A stretch of 64,000 nucleotides of DNA from Eubacterium sp. 14-2 (GTDB taxonomy: Bacteria; Bacillota; Clostridia; Lachnospirales; Lachnospiraceae), in contig NZ_KE159567.1 of the NCBI RefSeq assembly GCF_000403845.2, positions 409,670 to 473,669 of the forward strand, written 5' to 3'. A program made the position numbers and the translations under genes. The notes below the pieces were generated by a model that ran no database searches, had not been told where the DNA came from, and worked only from the letters and a program-made list of their open reading frames with translations. Positions 53,573 through 62,630 of the stretch are shown piece after piece (within the stretch, counting starts at the first letter, position 1; every line of letters begins with the position of its first letter).

Positions 53573-55600
53573 ATGAAGAGAGAAAAAAAGTTTTATCTGC
53601 TTCTTTTTTTTCTGACCGGAATATTATTGAGTGTCATGATAGTCTTTATGCGGCTGGGCGGAGCCATTAATCTGGAAGAATTTATGTCTGCAGGCAAAGT
53701 GTACGATTTTTCCCGTTCAGAGCTGACTAAAAATTCTTCCACCTGGATTTACCAACTGGAGGAAGGAGGATACCGGCTTTCAGAGGATAATGCTGTCAAC
53801 CGCTATAAATTAAATGGGAAAGAAGACGCCTGGGGCTTTCTTTATATTGATGTGGAAAATATGAGCGTGCCGTCCATGGAAGGTATACTGGAATATTACA
53901 ATGCAGGAAAGGTAAAGGTAGCGGAACAGGCAATTCGTCTGACCGAGGGAAGGAATGCTCTGGAGCTTGCGACAGATGTGCCCATGTACAAAATGTCTAT
54001 CCGAATTTTAAATGAGAAGGGAGAGTTTCTTTCCCTTTCTTCCATGCAGATTCGGACGGGACCTTCCTGGTATACCGGAAAACACTTTGCAGAATTGTTT
54101 GCATTCTGTTTTCTGGGATTTCTGACAGTTTCAGGAGTTTTGCTTTATCTGAAAAAAAAGCTGTCTGTAAACATAAAAATACCAGATGTATACAAACTGG
54201 TTGCTCTGCTGCAATATATGTTTCGGCTGTTCGGAGATTATTTTGGAGAAAGAACAGGTGGAAAATTAAAGCCGGGCCAGAGAAAGGCCATGCGAAAACT
54301 CCTGTTTGGCCTGCTGTTTTCCTGGATGATCATCGGGAATGTTCTGAACTGGACAAACAGTATGGAAATGTATCGGTATCATGTGTTTGCCTGTATGGTG
54401 CTGCTGGTGTTGCTGGCATTGGTTAGCTGGGAGAAGCCTTTGCAGAAAGTATCCTGGAAGACCCCCTGGATGGTATGCTGGCTGTTTTTGTGGGGAGGTA
54501 TGATAATTTCTGATTTTTTTGTCATAAAGAAATGGGAATTAACTGGACAGGTGATGCTTTTTGCAGGTTCCTTTCTGATTTTTTCCTGTCAGAATATGCA
54601 ATATCCCCGTGACATGATACGCGATTTCCTGGATGCTCTGGAACTGGTATTTCTGGCGGGAACCGTATACTGTATGTTGTTCCGCATGAAAAGACCGGCT
54701 ATTGATTACAACGGACTGTTTCGGAGTTCCGAAGAATTTTCCATGTACGGAGCTTTTATGTGGTGCATGTTTCTGGTGGAACTGGATAACCTGATAAAAG
54801 AAGATACAGGTCTGTTCAATGGAATGAAGCGGAAAAAAAAATATACGGACGTATCCTATATGAAGTATATCACAGGCGCCGCAGTATCACTTTATTTTGT
54901 GCTTAGAAGTAACTGTATAGCGGGCCTTGCGGCGTCGGCAATTGGAGGGATATTAGTTCTGTTTCGGATGTTGGGAAATTTTAAACCGGTGCGGGAGCAT
55001 ACAGGAAAATTGCTGAAATCTACAGGTCTGGGGATAGTTACGGCAATTCTGGCGGTGTCTGTCGTTCATATTGCAACAAAACAGCTTCCACAGTTCTTAA
55101 ACCTGAATATAACTTATGAAAATGAACATCTGGTGACAGGGGTTTCCGACGAGGACTATATAGACTATTTCACAATGTATCCGGAAGAGGCCGAAGGGGT
55201 AAAGCGAAAGCAGGATATAGAATATCGTACCATCTGGCGTAGTTATATACGCAGATGGAATCTCTTTGGCCATTCGGAACAACCCAGGGTGTTTCGGAAA
55301 CGAAGCCCTGCTTATAACGGATACATTGCCATATCATATGGAACAGGGCTTTTTATTCTGGTACCTTATATAGGATATCAGGCGGCGCTTCTGTTCAGGA
55401 GCGGAAAAAATTTTTTTCGCAGAAAAGAATCCTGTCAGGAAACTTATCAGGAAGACAGCCTGATTTTGCTGACCAGTCTGGTATATATCTGTTTCTGTAT
55501 ATGGGGAAATGTGGATATGGTATGGGGACATCCTTTGTGGTTTTCGTTTCATCTGGCAGCAGGATGTCTTGAAAGCCGGTTGCAATTTCAGGAAAATTAA
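53573..55600 (+). CDS. O-antigen ligase/polymerase-like membrane protein 2
   Basis: A 675-residue protein with the same plan as its upstream neighbour: N-terminal helix, beta domain with KVYDFSRSELTKNSSTWIYQL-like strands, then about ten helices. The late segment RRWNLFGHSEQP and SPAYNGYIAISYGTGLFILV align with the ligase signature of the paralogue, but the A-H-N motif is A-Y-N here, so the usual histidine is replaced by tyrosine. It may act on a different glycan or be a non-catalytic partner. The ATG at 53573 is preceded by AGGGTGA. An in-frame ATG at 53501 lies inside the upstream gene. Confidence 0.68.
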   Translation: MKREKKFYLLLFFLTGILLSVMIVFMRLGGAINLEEFMSAGKVYDFSRSELTKNSSTWIYQLEEGGYRLSEDNAVNRYKLNGKEDAWGFLYIDVENMSVPSMEGILEYYNAGKVKVAEQAIRLTEGRNALELATDVPMYKMSIRILNEKGEFLSLSSMQIRTGPSWYTGKHFAELFAFCFLGFLTVSGVLLYLKKKLSVNIKIPDVYKLVALLQYMFRLFGDYFGERTGGKLKPGQRKAMRKLLFGLLFSWMIIGNVLNWTNSMEMYRYHVFACMVLLVLLALVSWEKPLQKVSWKTPWMVCWLFLWGGMIISDFFVIKKWELTGQVMLFAGSFLIFSCQNMQYPRDMIRDFLDALELVFLAGTVYCMLFRMKRPAIDYNGLFRSSEEFSMYGAFMWCMFLVELDNLIKEDTGLFNGMKRKKKYTDVSYMKYITGAAVSLYFVLRSNCIAGLAASAIGGILVLFRMLGNFKPVREHTGKLLKSTGLGIVTAILAVSVVHIATKQLPQFLNLNITYENEHLVTGVSDEDYIDYFTMYPEEAEGVKRKQDIEYRTIWRSYIRRWNLFGHSEQPRVFRKRSPAYNGYIAISYGTGLFILVPYIGYQAALLFRSGKNFFRRKESCQETYQEDSLILLTSLVYICFCIWGNVDMVWGHPLWFSFHLAAGCLESRLQFQEN

Positions 55601-55643
55601 GATACAATTGTGAGAAGAAAATACTTGAAAAGAGGAAATGCAG

Positions 55644-57500
55644 GTGAAAACGTTGACAGAAACAAATCAGCTTTTATTCAAAAGGATTATTTTGATTGTT
55701 TATGATATTGTTGCAGTTGTGGCGGCCAGTCTTCTGGCTCTGTTTATCCGGTTTGAAGGACGTTATATTGAAATTCCAAAGGAATATATTTCCAGAAGTT
55801 TACAGTATATTCCGGCAATTATTGTAATAACGTTAATTATTTTTTATGGATTTCGTCTTTACAGCAGCCTCTGGACCTATGCGGGGGCGCCGGAACTGAT
55901 TAACATTACCTTTGCCAGTGCATTGTCTGCCATGGTACAGATGATGGTGATGGTATTTTTTGATGTGAGAATGCCCAGAAGTTATTATATTCTCTATGGA
56001 GTGTCTCTGTGGATAATGGTATTTCTCAGTCGGTTTTCCTATCGGGGAATTCGGACTTTGATGAAACGCCAGGCCAGTGGAGAAAATACTTCCCGCGTAC
56101 TATTGGTAGGAGCTGGAGCTGCCGGAAATATGCTGGTGAAGGAAATCCGCAACAGCAATTATATCAGTAAACAGGTAGTGTGTATTGTAGATGATGACAA
56201 GTCCAAAGAAGGCAGCTATCTTCATGGAGTGAAAGTTTTGGGAAACAGGCAAAATATTCCAGAGTTGGTCAAACGGTACAAAATAGACGAAATCATCATT
56301 GCCATGCCTTCCGCCCCAGCCAGGGAAATCAAAGAGATTCTGGATGTCTGCAAAGAGACAGGCTGTGAGCTGAAACGATTGCCAGGCGTTTACCAGCTGG
56401 TAAACGGAGAAGTTGGTATCAGCAAGCTGAAAGAAGTAGATGTGAACGATTTACTGGGACGGGAGCCTGTGAAAGTAGATTTGTCTACCATATTAAATTA
56501 TGTTTCCGGAAAGACGATTCTGGTAACCGGCGGAGGCGGATCTATCGGAAGTGAAATCTGCCGCCAGGTGGCGGAGCACCATCCCAGAATGCTGGTACTG
56601 GTAGATATATATGAAAATACCACCTATGATATACAGAATGAACTGAAAAGTAAGTATCCGGAGCTGAACCTTGTTGTACTGATAGCATCTGTGCGCAATA
56701 CAAAACGAATGGATATGATTTTTGAGACCTATCGGCCGGATATTGTATACCATGCGGCGGCTCACAAGCATGTGCCCCTGATGGAGGACAGCCCCAATGA
56801 GGCTGTGAAGAATAATGTCCTTGGTACCTGGAAAGTAGTACAGGCTGCGGATAAGTGGAAGGTAAAACGGTTTGTAATGATTTCCACGGACAAGGCGGTA
56901 AATCCCACGAATATTATGGGCGCAACCAAACGAATCTGTGAAATGATTATCCAGACTTATAATACCCGCTCTAAAACAGAATTTGTGGCGGTACGTTTCG
57001 GAAATGTGCTGGGTAGTAACGGCAGCGTTATCCCTCTGTTTAAAAAACAGATTGAACAGGGGGGGCCTGTTACCGTAACCCATCCTGATATTATCCGGTA
57101 TTTTATGACCATTCCGGAAGCAGTGTCTCTGGTACTTCAGGCCGGAGCCTATGCCAAAGGCGGTGAAATCTTTGTGCTTGATATGGGGGAGCCTGTGAAA
57201 ATCGCAGACCTGGCCAGAAACCTGATCTTGCTGTCAGGCCATAAGCCCGATGAGGATATACAGATTGTCTATACCGGACTGCGTCCAGGAGAGAAATTAT
57301 ATGAAGAAATGCTGATGCATGAAGAAGGGTTGCAGGAGACAGAGAATAAACTCATCCATATAGGGAAGCCAATTAAAATGGATGAAGGGCATTTTCTGCT
57401 GCAGCTGGAAAATCTGAAAGAATATGTGGTACAGGAGCCCGAAGATATCAGGAAATGGGTGCAGGAGATTGTGCCCACGTATCATCCGCAGAAAATTTAG
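55644..57500 (+). CDS. CapD/PglF-type membrane nucleotide-sugar 4,6-dehydratase
   Basis: A 618-residue protein. Four N-terminal helices (to about residue 130) precede a Rossmann module (VLLVGAGAAGNMLVKEI) and a catalytic short-chain dehydrogenase module (GGGGSIGSEICRQ, AAAHKHVPLMEDSP, STDKAVNPTNIMGATKR). The Ser-Thr-Asp-Lys segment is the catalytic site of UDP-GlcNAc 4,6-dehydratases, which start synthesis of bacillosamine-type and FucNAc-type sugars. GAGG (55632-55635) is 8 bases from GTG 55644 but only 2 from the ATG at 55638, so the GTG start is preferred. It closes the operon before the transposase remnant. Confidence 0.88.
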   Translation: MKTLTETNQLLFKRIILIVYDIVAVVAASLLALFIRFEGRYIEIPKEYISRSLQYIPAIIVITLIIFYGFRLYSSLWTYAGAPELINITFASALSAMVQMMVMVFFDVRMPRSYYILYGVSLWIMVFLSRFSYRGIRTLMKRQASGENTSRVLLVGAGAAGNMLVKEIRNSNYISKQVVCIVDDDKSKEGSYLHGVKVLGNRQNIPELVKRYKIDEIIIAMPSAPAREIKEILDVCKETGCELKRLPGVYQLVNGEVGISKLKEVDVNDLLGREPVKVDLSTILNYVSGKTILVTGGGGSIGSEICRQVAEHHPRMLVLVDIYENTTYDIQNELKSKYPELNLVVLIASVRNTKRMDMIFETYRPDIVYHAAAHKHVPLMEDSPNEAVKNNVLGTWKVVQAADKWKVKRFVMISTDKAVNPTNIMGATKRICEMIIQTYNTRSKTEFVAVRFGNVLGSNGSVIPLFKKQIEQGGPVTVTHPDIIRYFMTIPEAVSLVLQAGAYAKGGEIFVLDMGEPVKIADLARNLILLSGHKPDEDIQIVYTGLRPGEKLYEEMLMHEEGLQETENKLIHIGKPIKMDEGHFLLQLENLKEYVVQEPEDIRKWVQEIVPTYHPQKI

Positions 57501-57518
57501 AAAAGGGGCCTGGCGGTT

Positions 57519-57579
57519 AATACTGATTTTTAGACTCTGAATTTTAAAATACGAATCTTCCGTAGAAATCAGTGTTTTT
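57519..57579 (+). terminator. Weak terminator candidate after the CapD-like gene
   Basis: AATACTGATTT (57519-57529) pairs with AAATCAGTGTT (57566-57576), one mismatch, with a 36-base loop and TTTTT at the end. The long loop makes it uncertain. It may also be a leftover of the decayed insertion element next to it. Confidence 0.3.
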
Positions 57580-57649
57580 GATACCTGAAACTTCTGCGAG
57601 AGGTTTGTATTTTTTCTTTTCTGTATGTATTTCAGGGCGCAAAAATACC

Positions 57650-58153
57650 TTAACTGCATTTTTGAAAGTGCATTTTTCCAAGCAGTATTTTCTTTCTTTT
57701 TCCTTCAAATTTTTGAATTTTATCAAGAAGAAAACGGTGATATTTATATTTCTTCTAATCGCATACAGCATGAATTCCTTATATACTTTTTAGGATGTCC
57801 GGTAGTTGAACCGACGGAAGATGTCATTTTCTTTGATATCTCCAAAATGCCTTCCTGTCTGTGTGGGACGGATCTGGCGGTTTAAGATTCCTTTCACATA
57901 ATTCCACAATGCGGCCAACAGCTCTTATCCCACGCATGTTTGCGTAAGTAACTACAGCATATATCATAATTGGATTGTACCCAGTTCTTCTTTTATCTGA
58001 ACAATTGGCTAACAAGCCTGAAAATTTAATTCCTCCATTACTTTTTTCAGGGTATAGGCCGGCTCATCTCAGGTAAACACAATTTGAAAAACTGAAATTC
58101 ATTTTCTGTTGCCCTAATTCAAAAAATTCGTTATAATAATCTTGTTTTAGCAT
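57650..58153 (-). pseudogene. Decayed IS1182-like transposase
   Basis: Reading the minus strand from ATG at 58153 gives MLKQDYYNEFFELGQQ, continuing to NCVYLR and a stop at 58066-58064. One base over, the frame goes on DEPAYTLKKVMEEL and GYNPIMIYAVVTYANMRGIR to VELCERNL near 57885. These are the start of an IS1182/IS5-type transposase. Most of the catalytic middle is missing. From about 57870 another frame reads RPTQTGRHFGDIKENDIFRR, then FNYRTS-stop-KVYKEFMLYAIRRNIN, the typical C-terminal block. So a frameshift, a large internal deletion and a nonsense codon have killed it. The left boundary is approximate, and no intact terminal inverted repeats were recognised. Confidence 0.8.
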
Positions 58154-58182
58154 AGTTCCATTATGACATGGAACGGAGAAGA

Positions 58183-58214
58183 GATGGTTGTCGTTAGCCA
58201 TCTTTTTTCTTTTT
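58183..58214 (+). terminator. Terminator-like hairpin with T-run
   Basis: GATGGTT (58183-58189) pairs with AGCCATC (58196-58202) around GTCGTT, followed by TTTTTTCTTTTT. It lies 30 bases beyond the transposase remnant and would stop + strand transcription arriving from the CapD-like gene. Confidence 0.6.
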
Positions 58215-58652
58215 CATGGAAAAATTTCAGGGAGCGGGTGTGATTCGTATGAATCATACCCACCCCTGTGTAAGGCTATATATCTTCCGACAGCCCCCTT
58301 GAATTTTTTCTTCTGGTTGCGGAAGCCGCTCCGGAGTCTGTGTTTCTGTTTTTGTGACAGCATAATTTTGATTTTTCGCCGCTATAATCCGTGTGGCAGG
58401 ATAGCTGTTATTATTATGGAAACTGACAGTATATAACCTAAAAATATTTCATTGTTTTATCCATTATTTTCCTTTTCTTTGTAGTATAGTGAAGTGTCCA
58501 CAGAGATTGGTTGCCGTGTCAGAAAAGAATAATTTTAAATGTGATTTTGCATGCCTCTTTTGGTGTAAGGAATATGATTTTGTACTATAGTACTAATTAT
58601 ATATCTGTTTTGGCAAGAATGGAAGAATTAAATGTATGTTTGAATAATTTTC
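58215..58652. other. AT-rich gap without a recognisable gene
   Basis: No coding frame here looks real. Two perfect short palindromes are present: TGATTC-GTAT-GAATCA at 58241-58256 and GTACTATAGTAC at 58582-58593. The second lies about 60 bases upstream of the promoter at 58653 and might be an operator. Confidence 0.5.
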
Positions 58653-58681
58653 TTGACAAAACTTAATTTAAAAATTATACT
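58653..58681 (+). promoter_or_regulatory. Near-consensus promoter for the last operon
   Basis: TTGACA (58653-58658), a 17-base spacer and TATACT (58676-58681). It is the closest to consensus in the window. The predicted leader is about 130 bases. It contains a 20-bp near-perfect palindrome at 58780-58799 (TTGGCAATTG/CAATTGTCAA). Confidence 0.78.
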
Positions 58682-58819
58682 GAATAAAATATAATTAGGA
58701 GAGTTTTATCTAATAGTATATGGAGTTATGATTCTTACAGATGAGAATTTGCTGCGGGGAAGATATAAATTAAGCATAATTGGCAATTGCAATTGTCAAA
58801 TTCAGGGAGTGTGTTAGAC

Positions 58820-61810
58820 ATGGAAAGGGAAAATAAAGAAAAAGGTAAAACGGAAAATAGGAAGATTTTATTTTTCGGTGGAATGGTGATAGCAGGGGCT
58901 GCCTTAATAATTATTTACCTGGTTTTTACTGGAAATACTCCACAAATGTTTTACGATGTTGTGAATGAATATACAGCACTGCATGGAAGTAATAAATCAG
59001 CAGAAAAAAACTTATTTTATATTCTTTCTTTTTTGGGAATTATAAGTTATACGCTTTATTTTTTTATAACTCAAAAAGTAAACAGTTCCAGAATTGCTGC
59101 GTCTGGAGTCGGAGAAAATGGTTATATTTATATTATTCTGGCATTAGTAGTATTCACAGGAACATATTATTTTGTATATCTTGAGATAAGTCCTCTTTTG
59201 CTAGTGGCGTCTCTCTTTTCTTTGCTTATAATGCTTGTAGATAAGAAAGAAATCATTTCCGGTATCAGCTTTTTTTTCGTTTGTATATATTCTGTGTATG
59301 CAATATATAGAGTATATGTTTTTGCTGGAGGTGAAAAGTCATTAAGTATAGCAACTGTAGCCTTGATTTCATTGGCAATTTCTTCAGGAATATTATTTGT
59401 AAACAGAAACCATAAAACAGGATATGTGCATGGTGTAATGATTGCTCAGGTGTTAATACCATTTTCTTTGCTTATATTTTTAGTATCAAAGTACAAGTAT
59501 AAAGAAGAGTATCTTGTACTTCATATTCCATATAGAGTACAGATACTCATAGGGTTATTTATAATAGCATTTGTGATAGAGGCGATTTTGATTGCTTTAA
59601 AAAACTGGAAGAAAAAGGGGAATAGTGTTGGAGATATTATTTCATATGGGGTATGTATTTCGATAATGGCTTTTAACAGATATAGCGGGAGCGGTGCTAT
59701 TATTTCATCTGATCTTCATCATCCCTACGAAAATATTATCGGCTATTCACAAATGTTGGAACTGGGACAGAAAGCATTTTCAGAATATATTCCGGTTTCA
59801 GGTATGTATTCTGTTATACAGGGCTTTTTTTTATCTTTTTTTGGATATGGACAAATGGCTTATTACTTTTTGACGCAGAACATATTCTATCTTTTTGTCA
59901 TTACTATAATAGTAGCATTATTGAGAAAGCAGGTGAAAGGGGAGTGGGCATTATTTATTTCAATGGTGTTCCTTGTGCTGGATTATAACCGTATAGCTTT
60001 TATCCTTCCAACTATGTTATTGCTGGCTTATCCAAAACTAATTGAAAATAAAAATTTGTGGTTAAAATGCTGGTATTTATCCAGTTTTTTCCAGGGTCTT
60101 TATTATCCGGTATTTGGAGCTGCTGTTTGTATGGGATATTTTCCTTTAGGTATATGGCAGATTATTTCTTATGTAAAATCAGAAACATTTAAAAGAGATA
60201 TAAAGCAAATATCGTTTTGGATGTGGTGGGCTGTATGTTCCATACCTGTAATGTTGGGGATACCATATTTACTGGGAACAATAAGACATATGAAAGCCAT
60301 GGGAGGGCAGACTATATACGCAGACGGTATATCAAGGTTTGGACAAGTAATTGCGGATAATTTTTTGCCTTACATTCAGGATGCGTCTCTTCGATTAATC
60401 ATGTATTATGTTTTTTCATTTTTGATTGTTGTGAGTATTGTTTGGGTATCGGTAGCACTATTTTTAAAGCTTGGCAATGTACAGATTAAGAATAAAAAGA
60501 TAATAATTGAAAAGCCAATTCCTGCATATATAGCGTTATCACTCAGTATTTTGATGTTGATATCTTTTAGTTATACAGTTATACGAATGGATCCTGATGA
60601 TATTTATGCACGAAGTGCAGGTACAGTATTTGTTTCTTTTGTGATGTTTGTGGTTGTATCTGATAATTTTATTGTAGATAATAAAGTAAAAAAATATGTG
60701 TTAGCGTTTGCAGTGTTTTTGATTGCGGCGGTATCAGGGGAAGGATTTCTTTTTGTTGACACAAGAGTTAAATCAGATGCTCATAGTATTGAGAATTTTA
60801 GCCTTTTCAGATATATGTCTGAAATGAGCGCAAGTGCTAAATTAGATGCGCATTACACAGTTCCAGAAGGATATGTGTATGTTGAAAACGATCCGGTTGA
60901 AAAGTTAGGAACCTGTTTTGTATTACAATCTGTATATGACAGTATAGAAGGCATTTATAATAGTGTTCAGAATCTTGACAGAGAAGAGTCATATTTTGGA
61001 ATTGTATCTTTTTTTGGTTATTATTACTTATGTGATATTAAGGGCGATAGTGTAATGGAATCTTATACTATCAAGGGAAAAGATGCAGCACAGGAAACAA
61101 TAGATTTAATTCAAAAGCAGAAAACTATTGTAGGACCTGGTATTAGTTCCATTAATAATTATTATTTTTATCATTGGTTACTCACGTCTGGAGCCTATGT
61201 TTGGTCAGAAGAAAATTTAAGGTTTGAGCCCAATGATGGTACTGTGTCATTAAATGAAATATTACTGCGAAATAAGAATATGGAAATAGCAGCAGATGGT
61301 GCGTCTTTAGGAAGAACAGCAGGCTCATGGGGACTGTCTATGGATAGCCTTAAAAGTATTTTTTCCAGTCCGGGGATAGCGTATTCGTTTATCAATACAG
61401 ATAATACAGTTCAGGCTAAATTGAAGAAAGTGATAGATGGTGATGAAGCTGATTTTGCATATCTGGAATTTGCTGAGATGGATAATAACTATGAATATAT
61501 ATTGTTTAATTTAGAAGAGGCAGTTGTCCAGGATACGGACAAGTATCCATTTTTAAAATATCTGGCGAAAAGAGATTATAACAGAGATTTGACAGTGGTT
61601 GTTTCCTGGAGAGACGAAGCAGGAAACAGTCACAGCATGAATTGTGCAATGGGACAGGGAAAGCTGTTAATTCCGTTAGGCGGAGGAAGAGGATGGCTGT
61701 TAAATAAGCATTCAGAGATTTCTATTAATGTTATTAATCAAAATGGTGAAACTGTTGCAGTACCGGATATTTCAAATCTGGAATTTTTGAAATTGCGGGA
61801 AGTGGAGTGA
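58820..61810 (+). CDS. Giant multi-pass membrane protein, GT-C-like
   Basis: A 996-residue protein. About 16 hydrophobic segments occupy residues 25 to about 640, and the C-terminal 350 residues are soluble and probably extracytoplasmic. After the eighth helix the loop GSGAIISSDLHHPYENIIGY with an Asp-Leu-His-His centre resembles the acidic first loop of GT-C enzymes, and a re-entrant helix follows (VSGMYSVIQGFFLSFFGYGQ). I infer a polyprenyl-phosphate-dependent glycosyltransferase. ATG 58820 has GGGAG 10 bases before it. A TTG at 58787 is in frame but lies inside a palindrome and lacks a site. It is distinctly AT-richer than genes before 50 kb. The next gene supplies a possible donor-making GT2. 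Confidence 0.58.
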   Translation: MERENKEKGKTENRKILFFGGMVIAGAALIIIYLVFTGNTPQMFYDVVNEYTALHGSNKSAEKNLFYILSFLGIISYTLYFFITQKVNSSRIAASGVGENGYIYIILALVVFTGTYYFVYLEISPLLLVASLFSLLIMLVDKKEIISGISFFFVCIYSVYAIYRVYVFAGGEKSLSIATVALISLAISSGILFVNRNHKTGYVHGVMIAQVLIPFSLLIFLVSKYKYKEEYLVLHIPYRVQILIGLFIIAFVIEAILIALKNWKKKGNSVGDIISYGVCISIMAFNRYSGSGAIISSDLHHPYENIIGYSQMLELGQKAFSEYIPVSGMYSVIQGFFLSFFGYGQMAYYFLTQNIFYLFVITIIVALLRKQVKGEWALFISMVFLVLDYNRIAFILPTMLLLAYPKLIENKNLWLKCWYLSSFFQGLYYPVFGAAVCMGYFPLGIWQIISYVKSETFKRDIKQISFWMWWAVCSIPVMLGIPYLLGTIRHMKAMGGQTIYADGISRFGQVIADNFLPYIQDASLRLIMYYVFSFLIVVSIVWVSVALFLKLGNVQIKNKKIIIEKPIPAYIALSLSILMLISFSYTVIRMDPDDIYARSAGTVFVSFVMFVVVSDNFIVDNKVKKYVLAFAVFLIAAVSGEGFLFVDTRVKSDAHSIENFSLFRYMSEMSASAKLDAHYTVPEGYVYVENDPVEKLGTCFVLQSVYDSIEGIYNSVQNLDREESYFGIVSFFGYYYLCDIKGDSVMESYTIKGKDAAQETIDLIQKQKTIVGPGISSINNYYFYHWLLTSGAYVWSEENLRFEPNDGTVSLNEILLRNKNMEIAADGASLGRTAGSWGLSMDSLKSIFSSPGIAYSFINTDNTVQAKLKKVIDGDEADFAYLEFAEMDNNYEYILFNLEEAVVQDTDKYPFLKYLAKRDYNRDLTVVVSWRDEAGNSHSMNCAMGQGKLLIPLGGGRGWLLNKHSEISINVINQNGETVAVPDISNLEFLKLREVE

Positions 61811-62613
61811 ATGTTGTGAATAAGAAAATATTACTTTTTATCCCTATGTACAACTGTGAAAAGCAGGTTATCAGGGTTTTGAAGCAGCTTACAGATGAAG
61901 TTTGCAATTACTTAAATGAAATAATTATTGTCAACAACAGAAGTACAGATAATGGTGAAATAGTTGTAAAGGAATATCTGTCAGAACATAAATTTCCAAT
62001 CAAGGTGAAATTGCTGCGCAACGACAGTAATTACGGACTGGGAGGCTCGCATAAAGTGGCATTTCAGTATGCAGTGGAATATGATTTTGAGTATGTGATT
62101 TTACTTCATGGAGATGATCAGGGGGATATTTCCAATATCATTCCATATTTGAAAAGCGGAGAATATGAAAAATATGATTGTTTTCTGGGAGCACGTTTTA
62201 TGAAAGGCTCTCAGCTGCAGGGATATTCAAAATTCAGAACTATTGGCAACAGGGTTTATAATTTTTTGTTTTCTGCAGGATGTGGCTACAGAGTGTATGA
62301 TCTGGGTTCAGGCTTAAATATGTATCGTACAGATATTTTGCAGGACAGATTTTATTTAAAATATAAAGATAATCTGATTTTTAATTATTGTATGGTAATG
62401 GGTTCATCCTATTACAGGCACAGGGTAAAATTTTTCCCTATTATCTGGCGGGAAGATGATCAGGTATCAAATGTGAAGATGGTAAATCAGGCGGTAAATG
62501 TGTTGAAATTGCTGGGCTCTTTTGTGATAAACAGGAAGAAATTTATTATATCCGAGCACAGGGACAAGGTAATTGCGGAATATACAGCCCAGGTGATTTG
62601 GCAAAACGAATAG
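61807..62613 (+). CDS. GT2 glycosyltransferase, polyprenyl-phosphate sugar synthase type
   Basis: A 268-residue GT-A enzyme: ILLFIPMYNCEKQVIRVLKQ, VNNRSTDNGE, NDSNYGLGGSHKVAFQYA and LLHGDDQGDI as the metal-binding stretch, then GSGLNMYRTDIL. The GGSHKVAFQYA helix and the DDQGD motif are typical of dolichol-phosphate-mannose-synthase relatives. GTG 61807 gives a 4-base overlap with the upstream stop. GTG 61816 with GGAG at 61804-61807 is an equally good start. It probably charges undecaprenyl phosphate for the giant membrane protein upstream. Confidence 0.82.
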   Translation: MNVVNKKILLFIPMYNCEKQVIRVLKQLTDEVCNYLNEIIIVNNRSTDNGEIVVKEYLSEHKFPIKVKLLRNDSNYGLGGSHKVAFQYAVEYDFEYVILLHGDDQGDISNIIPYLKSGEYEKYDCFLGARFMKGSQLQGYSKFRTIGNRVYNFLFSAGCGYRVYDLGSGLNMYRTDILQDRFYLKYKDNLIFNYCMVMGSSYYRHRVKFFPIIWREDDQVSNVKMVNQAVNVLKLLGSFVINRKKFIISEHRDKVIAEYTAQVIWQNE

Positions 62614-62630
62614 GCTCAGGTGAGATATTT

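Noticed and set aside
57572-57885. Short plus-strand frames in the gap after the CapD-like gene
   Set aside because: They lie antisense to the transposase remnant and have no start signals.
58188-58436. An 82-codon plus-strand frame
   Set aside because: It starts inside a terminator hairpin and has no ribosome binding site or recognisable sequence.
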